Source: Microcyclosporella mali (lineage: Eukaryota; Ascomycota; Dothideomycetes; Mycosphaerellales; Mycosphaerellaceae). Taken from it: a stretch of 64,000 bases of DNA. Shown here in pieces: positions 40,845 through 52,493 of the stretch. Below the pieces are notes generated by a model. That model was not told the origin of the DNA. It made no database searches and saw only the letters and a program-made list of their open reading frames with translations. The stretch is taken from assembly GCA_002785985.1 (NCBI GenBank), contig NHNU01000010.1, forward strand, positions 806,001 to 870,000, given 5' to 3'. Position numbers and translations under genes: made by a program. Each line of letters opens with the position of its first letter. The stretch's first letter is position 1.

Positions 40845-42679
40845 TTAGGCCGTCGGAGCTTCTGTGCTTGTTTGCATCGACACATCCCCATCAGCATCCA
40901 CGCCGTTTCCCAGCTCTGCCGTCTTCTCGACACCCACCTCAGTTGTAGTTTCCGTCTTATTTGTGTTCTCCTCCTTCTCATCGGCCTCATCCTCAGCCGG
41001 TGTCTCCGTTGTAGGGACGGCACCATCCTTTGACTCGACAGCTGGAGGAGCACTCTCACCATTGGTAGCTGGCTCTTCTTTCTTCCCGACTGCGGATGGT
41101 GGGGCAGCATCGCCATCAGCTTCCATACGACGATTCCAGACCTCCAACAATGCTGAACTGCGCTTCTTGAATTGGAATTCCTCTTCTCTCGGGACGGAAG
41201 CCAGTTTCACAATTGCCTTGAGGACCTTGTGTATCTTGGTAGTGCGGATGATTGATGCCTCGAGATTTTCATATGCTTCGAGTTGGGAGAAGAACTCTGC
41301 CATAGCTGCCATCTCGGTCTCTTGTGGTGCTGAGTCGCGGGACAGGAATCCCTTTTGTAATCGGTGGCGAAGATAGAGGACGGCTTTCTCACGTTGAGCT
41401 AGCTTCTCCTCTTCGGTAAGCTGTGGCTTGGATTCATCCTCATCCTCGATCTTGGGCGCAGAGACGACCTTCTTCTTGGTCTTTGTCGACTTCTTGACGG
41501 ATGCCTCTTCACCATTCGGTGTCTTCGGAGCATTAATCTTCGTGACCTTTGGCGTTTTCTTTGGCTAGCAATTGTCAGCATATCCCTCGTTAACCTTTGA
41601 TTGATATTGCCTGAACACTGACCTTCGCGTCGGCATCACTGTCAGCGTCCTTCTTCCGCTTCTTGCTGGACTTTGGGGGTTCGGCGCCGTCCATCTCAAC
41701 ATCCTCATCGACACCTTTGCTCTTGCGTGGCGCCTTCTTCTTTGGCTTCTCCTTATCCTCGGCGGCTGCTGCTTCGGCTTCGGCGGCGGCCTCAGTCCTG
41801 CGTCGCTCCTCCTCTGCTGCCGCCTCCTCCTCGAGCTGTCGAAAGTTTTCTTCCTCTTCTTGCCATTGTCGCAAGATACCCTTGAAGTAGTCGAGGTCGT
41901 GGTTCTCCGCAACGACCTGGTACGCACTCTGAAGAGCCTTGGGCATCTTACCCTTGGGGAGGACTTTGCATTCTTCGGGATCAAGGGGTGTCAGACTGGT
42001 GTTGACCATCCATTGACTGCGATGCCGTGTTAGCGTATCCAGATCACCACCGGCTTGACGATGGTACTTACAACTCGTTAGTAAACAGAAACATGATCGG
42101 AAAGGTGCGTTCCTTGGCATTCTTGCCGCCCTCCTTGAAGTCATCGCGAATGGAGCCGTCTGGGCGCGCTGTGCTTACGGGCCGACTGGCGAGGAGCGAT
42201 TCCGGAAGCATCTCCTCATCACAGATGACCGCAGGCCACGGTGGGAATCCCTTGAGACGAGCCCAATAGAATTCGCCGGGCTTGCACTCGAGGCGCAGGG
42301 TTGGCATCGACTTCTTTTTATTGAGCTTCTTCGACTTGTGCTCCGGCACCCCACCCACGGACTTGCGTTTCTTATCTTTGCCGCCCGAGCCTGGCGTGTC
42401 ATCGGGTGTGGTATCTGTGGGCGCAGCGTTGGTCTGCTCCGCTTTCTCGCTTTCGACGACAGACGCGTCTACGTTTGCATGTTCAGCGTTTGTCTCTCTC
42501 TCCTCAGGCTTCTCCGTAGAAGCCTCGGTCTCGCCATTGGTCGTGGCGGGCCCAATCGGCTCGGCGGCGACAGCGGGCTTCAGAGATGTCAGCGGCGGAA
42601 GCACAGTTTCATGCAACGCGACGGCATGGCTTACTGCTGATGCCTCCGCGGAGATTGTGGACGTCGTCTCGTCGGCCAT
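40845..42679 (-). CDS. PWWP-domain chromatin protein (Ioc4/LEDGF-like)
   Basis: Three exons: 42679-42072, 42016-41623 and 41564-40845, total 573 residues; introns of 55 and 58 nt have GTAAGT and GTCAGT donors. The first 130 residues are acidic and low-complexity. The PWWP domain starts near 134 (GEFYWARLKGFPPWPAV) and crosses intron 1, which restores LFTNEFQWMVN. A coiled-coil, E- and A-rich segment and basic K-rich tracts follow. Near residues 410-470, MAAMAEFFSQLEAYENLEAS to LLEVWNRRM looks like a helical TFIIS-N or LEDGF-type interaction domain. The family reads methylated H3K36 in transcribed chromatin. The start is ATG in context GCCATGG. Confidence 0.88.
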
Positions 42680-45154
42680 GGCGCTTGTCTGGCAGTATGC
42701 GCGAGGGTACGTGCCGGGCGCACTGAGGGTATTGCGACGCGGTGAGCGTGGCAGCCCCAGACGCGTAGGAAGTGGAGCAGTGGGCGACAGGAATGCGAGC
42801 AGGTGATGGAGGATAGTCGAGGGTAGGGAATGACGGTATGCGGGCGATGGGTGGCGGACGCGTGTGTTGGAGGTTGATGGGTGGTGTGTTGTTGACGGAG
42901 GGAAAAAGCGCAGCCAGACGGGCAGACTTGAAGAAGGAACTCTGTGGTGCACGGGCCACGTAGCGTGTCTGCGCCAGGAAAGCGACCGACGGCTGGAAGG
43001 CTTGGAGCCAACAAACACGTGAAGCGCCCGCCGCCGCCGCACTCATGCTGCAACGTCGGTGCAAATTGAATGTGGTGGGAGTGCTACGCCCTTTGACACT
43101 CCGCGTACGTATCTGCGAGTGTACAGCAGAGCGTCGTCGAGCGGTATCGTCGCCGGACTGCTCTTGGCGTCTCGATCCATGTATCCTGCCATCCGCAAGC
43201 GCGGCAAGCCAATCAGAAGTGGCATCACTTTGCCCGCCCAGGCAAAAAGTTCCGACGCCTCAATGTCCATCTGTCAAAATCGCACTGCATCGCCGTCCGT
43301 CTTGTGGTCACGTGGTTTCCATGAGGATCCTGGCATCTGGCAGCGATCTTCTCCCGTTCTCAGCGTTCTTCGGACTTCGAATCTGCACTTGGATCTAATG
43401 TTGGGCTGACGCAAGCTAGAAAGCTTTCTCAACCACCCCCACCATTTTGATGGGAGCTCGACGAGGACTTCCTGGCTCCGCGAGACGTCCACAGAGTGCC
43501 TCATAGTGTCTTGCAAAACTTTGCATTGTCGCCGTTGGATTCCACGCAGAGGCTCAGGATCGAGTAGTAGGTCAATCACGATTCGGTTGCGGTGCGCCCA
43601 GCACATTAAGTTAAGGTGGCAAATGTCGAGCAGACATGAAGCGGATCTTGCACACAACTCGTGGTCCGACGAGAATCCACAGGCTTGCAGATGTGGCTAG
43701 TGTTGTGATCCTTTAGTCCATGGCAAGCCTTCTTGCAGCGGTCGGTTTATGTATTGCAGCGGGGTAGTCGGCGCTGTCTCTACCGCGCCTATTGCTAAAC
43801 TTGCGACTATCAGTACATGTCGGTGGCCAATCTGATACAAAGGGTGTATACGTACCAGCTTCTCTCATAAATTCGCAGACAAAGTTTCGTTGGCGATGGA
43901 AAGTAGTAAACAGAAAGTAGGTCAGGCCACGTAGGCGTCTTACCAAAGAAAGAAGAGAGTGAGGTCGAGAGCAACAGAACCCTCGGAGTGTACGAGAAAT
44001 GTGATGATACGAGGAGAGCGTCCACTTACCGAGTCAGTCCAATGACTTACCCGCCGAGATCAGCCTGTCTATGGCCATGCTGGAATATCGGTATCTTGGA
44101 GTCTCTGAGCTTTCTTTGGGACTCTTTGAATGAGTGTTGATCCCAGCCTAATTTCGCATCTTCCCAGCATCGGCCGCGCCGGAGTAGAGAGTCCGCGCGC
44201 CGGCATAAGCAAAATGGTGCTCTGCACGACGTCCTTCGCCAGGCGCGGGAACGGTGTTCAGCTCGGGGTCACCTGTCCTTGATACAGCATGAGTGGTCCT
44301 TGCGGCTGATTGTGACCAGCCGGGCGTGCTGATACACTGTCCTCATATGCTCCATGTCCGTTGAACCAGATACTCCTTCCATATGAATCTTCACTGCCAT
44401 CCTAACACCTCTTCCTCAGATCGACTATGCGCCTGCAGGCCCTCGGGAAGTCGATGGCGTGCGCTCCGATCAAGACGCAGATGGATAAACAGTAGAACGA
44501 TCTAGAAGGGAACTGCGACCGTAGCGATGACTGATCACAGATGCGGCTGTTATCCGCAGATAGTCTGGCGGAACCTCAGATAGGACAGGCTGACTGAGGA
44601 GGCGGCGGCGATGATCACAGGGAGGTTATGATTGTACGGGGAGTTTGTCGACAGGTCGGGTCGAGGTTGGGATGGGATGGGCGATGGATGTGCACAGTAG
44701 TGAGCGATGGAGACGATGCGGTGGAGAGGCGAAGAAAAGCCGCAAGCCAACCAATCAGCGCGGTAGTACAGCCGCTCCTTCTTCCGCAGTACACAACATC
44801 ACCTTCACCATCCTCTATTGCCCTTCATCACTTAACGATAGCAATGACATCAGCATAGCCCTCGAGGCTTACATTGATGGAACCTAATATGTCGCTGGCT
44901 TTAGTTTCGATATGAGACATTGCTGCTGGCTGAATTCACATCCAAGTGGGAGTAATCGCCGCAATCGTCCACTTGAAGAGCGGACGGGCAAAGACAGCCA
45001 TGGTATTGTCAGACCGTATAGTGACATCCAAAGCCGCAACACATATTACAAATCACCACAATCAAACCATCGCATACAATCAGCCTGTCGCCTCAGCACG
45101 GGCATGCTGCCTAACAGGATCAAGCCGGCCTCGATACAGTCTCCCACACCACCT
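42680..45154. other. 2.5-kb gap without a supported gene
   Basis: Right of the PWWP ATG there are many mutually overlapping frames up to about 43.7 kb (for example plus 43059-43409 and minus 43274-43657) without domains. 43.8-45.1 kb has only frames below 80 residues. The first few hundred bases should be the PWWP promoter. No RNA gene was recognised. Confidence 0.4.
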
Positions 45155-45751
45155 TCAGTAATCCGGGCACTGCCACTTCCCATCTTCCACTCCTGGAAAT
45201 GCCTTTGCTATGCCCTTGTTGATTCCCTCGGCATTGTAAAACCAATACACGAATTTTAACACAAAATCGTCTTTCTCATCAAGTGCGCAATCCCACCACA
45301 TGATCGGCATGATGCCCATCTCGCCTTGAATCGTGTGCCTGATGTCGTGGCATTGGTCTTTGTCGTATGTCTTAGATATGGACACGGTGTACGAGTTGAT
45401 GAGACCGTGATTGATGGCGTGGCAGGTTGATGGAGCTTGCGCAGCGGGTGTTGGGATGGGTACGGAGGAGGTAGTTGGAGAAGCGGCTATGGTGGCTGTC
45501 GTGGTGGAGGTGATTGCAGCGGATACAGTCGTAGGGAAACTTGTAGAGCTCATGAAGTCGGTATTGGCAACACTCGTGGTGTTGGCCATAGCAGAAAGGT
45601 CTGGGTGGGAGAGATCGGGATTCGGGTCGAGGATGGCCGCTGAAGGTTCGTCACCGGTGATAAAGAGGATGCGGCCATCTTGTGGGAGTGGTGTGGCGAG
45701 TGTAGTACTTGCGAGAGTCACAGCGATGCTGACTGGACTGAGGCAACGCAT
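45155..45751 (-). CDS. Secreted protein with Ser/Thr-rich linker and four-cysteine domain
   Basis: The ATG at 45751 gives MRCLSPVSIAVTLASTTLAT, a signal peptide with a probable cleavage at ATPLPQDG; the open frame extends upstream to 45892, but that part is charged. The 198-residue product then has a DPNPDLSHPDLS segment, a Thr/Ser/Ala/Pro linker of about 60 residues (probable O-glycosylation) and a compact C-terminal domain with four Cys: TCHAINHG, DQCHDIRH, WWDCALD and WQCPDY. The domain contains YTVSISKTYDKD and FPGVEDG. The function is unknown; secreted effector or cell-wall protein are both possible. Confidence 0.7.
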   Translation of the reverse strand: MRCLSPVSIAVTLASTTLATPLPQDGRILFITGDEPSAAILDPNPDLSHPDLSAMANTTSVANTDFMSSTSFPTTVSAAITSTTTATIAASPTTSSVPIPTPAAQAPSTCHAINHGLINSYTVSISKTYDKDQCHDIRHTIQGEMGIMPIMWWDCALDEKDDFVLKFVYWFYNAEGINKGIAKAFPGVEDGKWQCPDY

Positions 45752-46206
45752 CTTGTTGACGAGTCCTCGTTGATGCTCGAAGGTAGTAAGCAGAGGCCGA
45801 TACACCAGTTTTGGATTGTGCTGGAACGAAGTGCGTTGGTTGGTCGCCAATCTCGAGAGCAGTGCCCTGCATCCTTCAGAAGTCCTAGCCATTGGTACGA
45901 ATGACTGATTCCAGGCGACCAGCTCGTCAGTCGTGCTGCAAAGGTCATGTCTCCGACAGCGCAGAATTTGGAGTCATTGCAGTATCTCCCAACTTGTGAG
46001 CGCTATGTTTGCTGCCGAGAGCACTCCTATGACAACGAGTAATACAGTACAGACCATACTAGAGGATCCGGAGGTCGTAGGCTCGAAGAAGGTCTGGCAT
46101 TCGTGAACTTGTCAACAACTTCTCAAGCTCGAATCATGCAATTCGACAAGGCTCAAATGACCGGATTAAGCATGCCAGAGCACTGGCTCTTCGACGCACC
46201 TATGTT

Positions 46207-47500
46207 CTAATCCAGAATGACTTCCGTCCAGGCAGAGCCTATGCTACGCAGAATGGTATTTATGAATGCCTGTGCAGCGTCTGCTCGGTGGGTATCCTCC
46301 ATGTCTGATTCAACTCCGGCTGAACATTCGAGCATCATTACATTATGCATCTGCAACGGGAGTACCCAAGCCGGCGCGCTCGACCTCCAATGTTCAACCA
46401 ACATATCCTTGTCCAACCTTCGGGTTCTCGAGAGGACGAAGAATTGTTGGCGCTTCTCGGCTTTTGTAGCCCCACGCCATGATTCATCGAGCAGACATAT
46501 CCCGACTTTGTCACCTCTCGAGAGAGTGACAGAGCTTGGACGACTCGGCTTATAGCATTCTCATCGACGCTGTCGTCGCTGGTTTGACTACAGGTGGTCT
46601 CCTTGCCCGAATCGAAATCAGCAGACTGTGTCCATATCTGCAACAGTGCTTACTCCCGGACTAGTTCATCAGTTGGTGCACAGCCGTCTTCGCCAGACAA
46701 CCAAATTTCGTCGACTCGACGGACCTTGGGTAATGTATGACAGGAATGGTGGCCTCGATGTTCAACGCAGCCTTGTTTGGCATATACCTCCGAATTACTC
46801 TATGCACTACTTTTTGCGTGATTGGTGACCTCCCGTTGGCCGTTGATCGTTTCGTTTGGACCATGTCGAAGAGCGTCCCCTTTGTCCCCAGTACATTGCG
46901 ACTCCCGCGTCATGAGCGCCGATGTGGTTGCCTGCGAAGATGGTGGCAATTGGACGTGGCCTACAATCTGGGCTGCGTGATCAAATATCAAGCGACCAAC
47001 TGCACGTTTCCTGACCGGTAGTCGCATGAGGCCAGTGCTGGCGCCGGGCTTGCCAGTCTTTGTACAGCCTCTCGTATGTGTTCTGGGCTTCGACACTTGC
47101 ATGCCATCGTTCATCAATAACACTGAGTCCGTCAACATTGCTCATCGGGACTTGCGCACTGAGCTCCTGTTCTGTTCGATGCTTGTCACAATGTTCGATA
47201 GCAGTCCAGCGATAGCTTGGCTGGGCAGAATGATGACTGCTGCAGTCAGGGCAATGCTAGACCTTGCGAGCTTTTTGTGACTCACGGAGTCCGGAGGCGA
47301 GACGTCAATCAGGAACTGGTGCGGTAAGCTCCTATTGTATCTCATGCAGTACGAGAGAAGAGTGCCGCTGATGTACCAATGTCATGCTCATCCTGGCCAT
47401 CCATCAATCCATGCCATTCGATGCCCCCCAATGAAGAGCGAGTTAACAGGCGAATGCCCAACAGTCTTAAGACCACAGCAATTGCCAGAGCTGCAGCCAT
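46207..47500 (-). pseudogene. Decayed fungal membrane-protein gene
   Basis: On the minus strand five protein-like segments follow each other in different frames. From 47500: MAAALAIAVVLRLLGIRLLT, then EWHGLMDGQDEHD. Next MRYNRSLPHQFLIDVSPPDS and ALTAAVIILPSQAIAGLL (hydrophobic). Then ERWHASVEAQNTYERLYKDW (46981-47255). Then VVHRVIRRYMPNKAALNIEA to KFGCLAKTAVHQLMN. Last, EKRQQFFVLSRTRRLDKDM to RADAAQAFINTILRSIGSAW, stopping at 46207. At least the first two frame changes have no usable intron, and one segment is preceded by TAG and TGA that could derive from CAG and CGA. I could not name the family. Confidence 0.5.
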
Positions 47501-47534
47501 GACAAGACTTAATCGAGACAGAACCTACTTTGGG

Positions 47535-50106
47535 TCAGCGACCCTTTTTAGCCGGCTTCGCCGAAAGACTTCCGCCAGCGTACCACGACGCGAGGGGAGA
47601 AATCTCTTTGGACTTCTCGGATGTGCTTGGTTTCTTGTCTCGGGCGCTCGAAGACTTCTGCGTCACAGGCCTTATTGGTGGTGGGACACCACCGAAGAGT
47701 CCTTCAAACGAATCTGGGTAGAGTTCTCTATTTGCCGGCGAAGGTGTCATCGGATATGGGAGCTCTGATGTGCTCGTTCTAGGACTGCTTCGCCTTTTCT
47801 TCTTCGTGCCGGCCCCTTTCTTGTTAGACACCGACGTGAGACCCGAGTCACCGAAACGGCCGAGTACGAATGGATCGCTGCCGCCTCTCATATGGTGGCC
47901 TTCACCAAGATCGAGGCCCGCCAACAAATCAAGCGTGGAAGCTTTCTTTGTTTTTTCTTCTTCCATAGGCCAGAGGTGCATCGTGATCATGTGGCCAGGT
48001 CTTACCATACTATTCCATACTTGAGGAAGTATTATCTCACCGTCCGGCACCGTAAGGTCGTAGTGTCCTTGATGAACGTGATCACCAATGAGGTCTACAT
48101 ATAAGAACGCTTGCTTAACCAGGCTCTCCATTCCCTTCCATGTCTTGCAGATAGGCCAAGGAAATGTGAACTTCCGGCCTACGGCGTCTTTAAACCTGAG
48201 AGGCTCCATAGTGTCTGGTTTCGCCATGGCCAATTGTTCTTCAAGCAGCTTCTTGGCGCGCTCAGCTTCTTCTCTCTCTTTCTCAGCCTGTAGCAACCTC
48301 TCGAACAAATCGTTGGACTGAGTAGCCTGCTGTCTTGACAGGAAGAGTTGCATATGTCGCAATACATCGTTGGTTGGCAGAGCTGTTTCCGCCATGTGGT
48401 AGGCTTGATGTTGTGCCAAATAACTCGAGATAATCTGCTCTTTTCCGCGAAGATCGCTGGAGTTCCAGTTGTTGGTGATCGCTGACGTTCCGCCCGGCAT
48501 CGAATTCGAAGGAGAAGATTTGGATTTGTGTTCGGGCTCAACAATTTTCGCTCGATCACTGAGATGAAACTCTGTAGCGCGCGAATCAGTCTTTGGTACT
48601 TGCTCCTCGACCAAAGTGGACTTGTTCTCGCTCTCGAACAAATTGCTGGGCTCTCGCTCCTCTACGTCATAATCTTCCTCGTCCAGAAATTCTTCATCTT
48701 CGGCCTTGGCCAAAAGCTCTTGAGGGAGCGAAAACAATGCGAGCCGCTGCAAGTGATGACTGGGATGCTTCAGCCAGCTCTTCATAGGCACCACGAACTT
48801 GCCGCAGAGTGGGCATTCGTTGCTGCTTTTGTCTTCGTCTGGCCGCGACCATGCCTCAGTAACCTGATGTATGGCTGATTTCGCGGGAGATTGGTCATGT
48901 CGCTCGATCAAATGTGTCTCAAATCTAACGAGCTTGTGGTGCTTCTTGTCACATTGTGGGAAGATGCATATCCAGTATCGATTATGTGCTCTTGTCTGGT
49001 GTGATTGCCAGTCTTGTCTCCTTGAGTACTGACGGTCTGGGGTAAGACAATCTTTGTGCGTACAGACGTATGGTGGTAGATCTTCGAATATGTGTCATCT
49101 AGCTATTGATTAGCCTCCTGACTGATGTCGCACGTTGCTAGGCTGCAATCTTACCTCCAAGCTCGTTCGTCGAGGACAGATATCACATCAAAACAGATGG
49201 GCATTCGAATGGCTCGCCGTCTTTGGCCTGCCTCGGGCAACCTCGGTGGCAGTACTGATTCATCTCCTGATGTCGTCAATGCGAAGGAAGTCGCACTGTG
49301 TATCGAACTCTTGTCAGATCCCGCAGAAGACGCAGCGTACTCAAAGTCGCTCCTTCTAGGAAGCGACAGTGCTTTTAGTACTGTGGTGGCCTTGCTCATC
49401 GCTTACTTCAAGTCCTTCAGCAAGTTTCCGACGATGAGTATTCCTGTACTGAAAGTATTGTCGCCTTTTGGCAATTCCCTTGCCTAGACGTTTGTGGAGA
49501 TACGCAGCTGCGTCGGGATACTTTGCAGCCACGTGCGCAGTGCAGTATGGCTCGAAGTGCTTCGATTCAGAAGTCAGGGCTTGCCTCAACGCATCGTGGC
49601 GCGCTGCATGGCGAAGAGGTATAAGAAATCGATAGAGCAACGTGATGACGTTGTGGGTGGCTTCGAGTGGCGTGTAGGTGTCATCTGCTGTCCAGTCGCA
49701 CGCAAAGTCCAAAGAGTCCTGAGAACTGTCGTCGTCATCGGTCGAGATATCCGATCTTGAAGCGTGTTCGGCGGCGATGCTTTCTGCGACTACATGCGGT
49801 CAGAGCTCTTCAAAATCATGATTACAAGGTCCGGACTTAATGCCGATGCCCACCTCTGTGTAGGGAAGTCAATAAATTGCGGAGCAACTCTTGTACACGC
49901 ATCTGTAGGTTATGGCTGTCGCGGAGCCCGTAGTCCAAGGACCTTCGCCCCGTATTCCTATGAGCAGCGACGTTTCCAACCCATATCTTGAAGCGAGCTA
50001 ATTCGTTATCGAGCTTAGATGGGAGTCGTCGTTCTTGATAAAGTTCGTTGTCACGAAGTGACTGGCAGGCCCTCAGACACCGTTGCACCAGGGAAGATAT
50101 AGACAT
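47535..50106 (-). pseudogene. Fungal C2H2 / ubiquitin-like-domain (ULD) protein gene, inactivated
   Basis: From the ATG at 50106: MSISSLVQRCLRACQSLRDN, FKIWVGNVAAHRNTGRRSLD. A 64-nt intron (49853-49790) leads to VAESIAAEHASRSD and on to IAKRRQYFQYRNTHRRKLAE. Near 49360 the frame ends in STVAS-stop while the family sequence continues in another frame (SLPRRSDFEYAASSAGSDK). After an intron at AWR (49154-49099), exon 3 opens with an in-frame TGA (49097-49095) and then HIFEDLPPYVCTHKDC. The rest to 47535 is open and holds two C2H2-like fingers, NECPLCGKF, and a ubiquitin-like domain (LRFKDAVGRKFTFPWPICKT to MVRPGHMITMHLWPM). One frameshift and one nonsense codon inactivate the gene. About 850 residues would be expected. 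Confidence 0.65.
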
Positions 50107-50513
50107 GACGGGTGGTACTCGTTGCTGACGCTAGCCTGGATCTAATGCTTGCATGAACAAAAGGTATCCGGATCTCTGGTGCACATGTTCGTGTGACAGA
50201 GATTCTTGCTTGAGCCAGGAGGTGTGTTATTCGTTTTTGGGGTCGGAGCTTCAGCTTCAGCTTCAGCCAGGGCGTAGAGGCCGGCCGTTCACATGGATAT
50301 GGTAGCATATAATTTGTCGATCTTCCTGCATGATGGGTCATGTGAGCTGCGCATCAGCATCACAGCCGATAGGATGAGTGCACGAACAGTGCCAGCATCG
50401 CTCTTGTGCTCGTACTAGATTTCAAGCCCTTCGCATAGCGCTTCGTTCATGCCTGCGTTGCTGTATTGAGAAATCAGCTGCATAATTGATATCTACCTGA
50501 CGTTGTAGCGGAA
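50107..50513. promoter_or_regulatory. Divergent region between the ULD pseudogene and DUF7580 gene
   Basis: About 400 bases between divergent ATGs. GCTTCAGCTTCAGCTTCAG, a short triplet-type repeat, occurs at about 50248-50266. No coding frame is supported. Confidence 0.35.
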
Positions 50514-52214
50514 ATGTCTGGCGTAGAAGTGGCAGGTTTCATACTAGCATTGTGTCCACTCGTGATAACCGGACTCGAGCACTATGGCGATGGCGTGCGA
50601 ATGATCAAGAAGATTCGAGATTCTCATCGAGCCTTCAGAAGGCTGAAGGAGGAGCTGGCATGCGAGAACGATATGTTCCTAAACACATTGGAGCTTCTGC
50701 TGAAAGATTGCATGGAGGAGGAGATATTAGCCGATATGTTGGCTCATATTGACAAAGAGAAATGGTCCAACCCGGTCGTCGATCGATGTTTACGAGAGAG
50801 ACTACAGCGGTCTTACGACGTCTATTGGAGGTGTGTGGAGAGGATCAAGAGTTCACTGCTCAACCTGGCAGGTGAGCTTGAGCTGCAACCGGATGGCAAG
50901 GGGCCGTTTGAGTTGAACAAACGGTCTCTGGGCGATGCTCTTCGGCGTCTGCGTCGGGGACTGCGGTTCAAGACGTACACCGAGATCCTTGGAGAGATCA
51001 AATCTGCCAACCTTCAGCTTGACAAGCTTACTGGCCAAGTCATTCTGCTGGAGCCAATAAGGGAGACACGCAAACGTGTGCCAAACTTCGATGAAGAGCG
51101 AAAGCAAGCTACCAGTCTTCATGCAGCCATTCTAAAAGGACTGACCAGATCCTGCGGCGCTGGACATCGAGCAAGCCTATATTTGGTGCCTTTGGACCGA
51201 GGATTATGCCCTCCATCGGGTGTCCAAAGTGATAAGAGTTTCCGCGTCGTGATGCACCACGAGCAGAGCGCCTCAAGAGTAGTTCAGCTTCCGTGGCTGC
51301 TGCGAGAAGCCGAGTTTCGTCTGCTGGATCCAATAAGAGACTTTGGAGCGCCGTCCCAGCGTACCATCCGGTTCCAGGACGCACAAGCGGGTCTAATGCG
51401 AGCGGCTCCACCAGGAATCTTGGAAATCCAAGACATCTGTAAAAGCCTTTATAGCTTCCGCGCATCTGGCATGGGCGAATGCGCTGGATTCCTTCGAGAC
51501 TCGTCCAGAAGCACTCGACAAGGGTTGTACTGGCCACAAACGCCTCTCATCATAAGCCAGTCAACTCCAGTTACAGCTTCATTGCGCCATATCTTGAACG
51601 ATGCCAGAAGGCTCGACTTGAGCGAAGCTCACAAGAGACGCCTGGCACTCGCTTTGGCCCTGGCAATGCTTCGCCTACATGATACTCCCTGGCTGGGAAG
51701 CGATTGGGGCAATGACAAGATAATGCTAATCGTGAAAGACGGAAGAATCGTCGCTGAGCATCCCTTCGTGTCCACCAAAGTGCTCTCAGCACACTCTCAG
51801 CTTCCGAACAGCCAATCATGTCCAAGCAGGGCTAGTGTGCTGGTACAGAACGAGACCATATTCGCCTCGGGGATTATGTTGATCGAACTCTGCCTGGAAC
51901 AGCCCTGTGAACAGCTGGTCTCGGTAGATGAACTCCAGCTCGATGGCAAGCGCCACGAGTTCATCGAGTTCCTGACAGCGCTGCGACTCCTCGACGAAGT
52001 ATACGAGACAGCAGGCGATCGATATGGAGATGTGGTCCGGCGATGTGTGAAGTGCGGGTTTGATCAACGACGAACCAGCTTACACGACGTGTATTTCCGA
52101 AAAGCTGTATGGGATGGAGTGGTAGCGGTGCTTCAGCGTGATGTCGAAGAGGTGAAGGGTCTGTGGGGAGAGACAGCGAAAAGGAGGAGGAGGCAGCATG
52201 GAACTCAGAGTTGA
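50514..52214 (+). CDS. DUF7580-type fungal protein
   Basis: An intact single exon of 566 residues. It begins MSGVEVAGFILALCPLVITG, a hydrophobic helix typical of this family's N-terminal domain. A helical region follows (MIKKIRDSHRAFRRLKEELA; LELLLKDCMEEEILADML). The C-terminal half has the DUF7580 blocks SLRHILNDARRLDLSEAHKR, ALALALAMLRLHDTPWLGSD and FASGIMLIELCLEQP, which look like a degenerate kinase or lipase-like fold. These genes are numerous in Pezizomycotina and often lie in variable loci, where a role in NLR-type non-self recognition has been proposed. No function is assigned here. It is divergent from the ULD pseudogene. Confidence 0.75.
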   Translation: MSGVEVAGFILALCPLVITGLEHYGDGVRMIKKIRDSHRAFRRLKEELACENDMFLNTLELLLKDCMEEEILADMLAHIDKEKWSNPVVDRCLRERLQRSYDVYWRCVERIKSSLLNLAGELELQPDGKGPFELNKRSLGDALRRLRRGLRFKTYTEILGEIKSANLQLDKLTGQVILLEPIRETRKRVPNFDEERKQATSLHAAILKGLTRSCGAGHRASLYLVPLDRGLCPPSGVQSDKSFRVVMHHEQSASRVVQLPWLLREAEFRLLDPIRDFGAPSQRTIRFQDAQAGLMRAAPPGILEIQDICKSLYSFRASGMGECAGFLRDSSRSTRQGLYWPQTPLIISQSTPVTASLRHILNDARRLDLSEAHKRRLALALALAMLRLHDTPWLGSDWGNDKIMLIVKDGRIVAEHPFVSTKVLSAHSQLPNSQSCPSRASVLVQNETIFASGIMLIELCLEQPCEQLVSVDELQLDGKRHEFIEFLTALRLLDEVYETAGDRYGDVVRRCVKCGFDQRRTSLHDVYFRKAVWDGVVAVLQRDVEEVKGLWGETAKRRRRQHGTQS

Positions 52215-52493
52215 TGTGAGGATGCAGACGCTAGCGTACAAAATCCGCCCACCGTAGATCACATCACGCTATGCAGCGCCAAGCAAGTCCATGCAGGGGT
52301 CTGGGGAGCTCCGCGTCTCTCGTGTAGACATGTATGTAGCTTGAGGAAAGTGAATGCCTGCTGCACACGTGAACATTCACCACCACGCCCGACTCCATTC
52401 CCACCACCACTTCCGAGTTGCGTTGGCCATATCGACACCCATCTTCACCTAGCAATTGATGGTCAAGCACTCTGCATTTGAACCTCACCCGCC

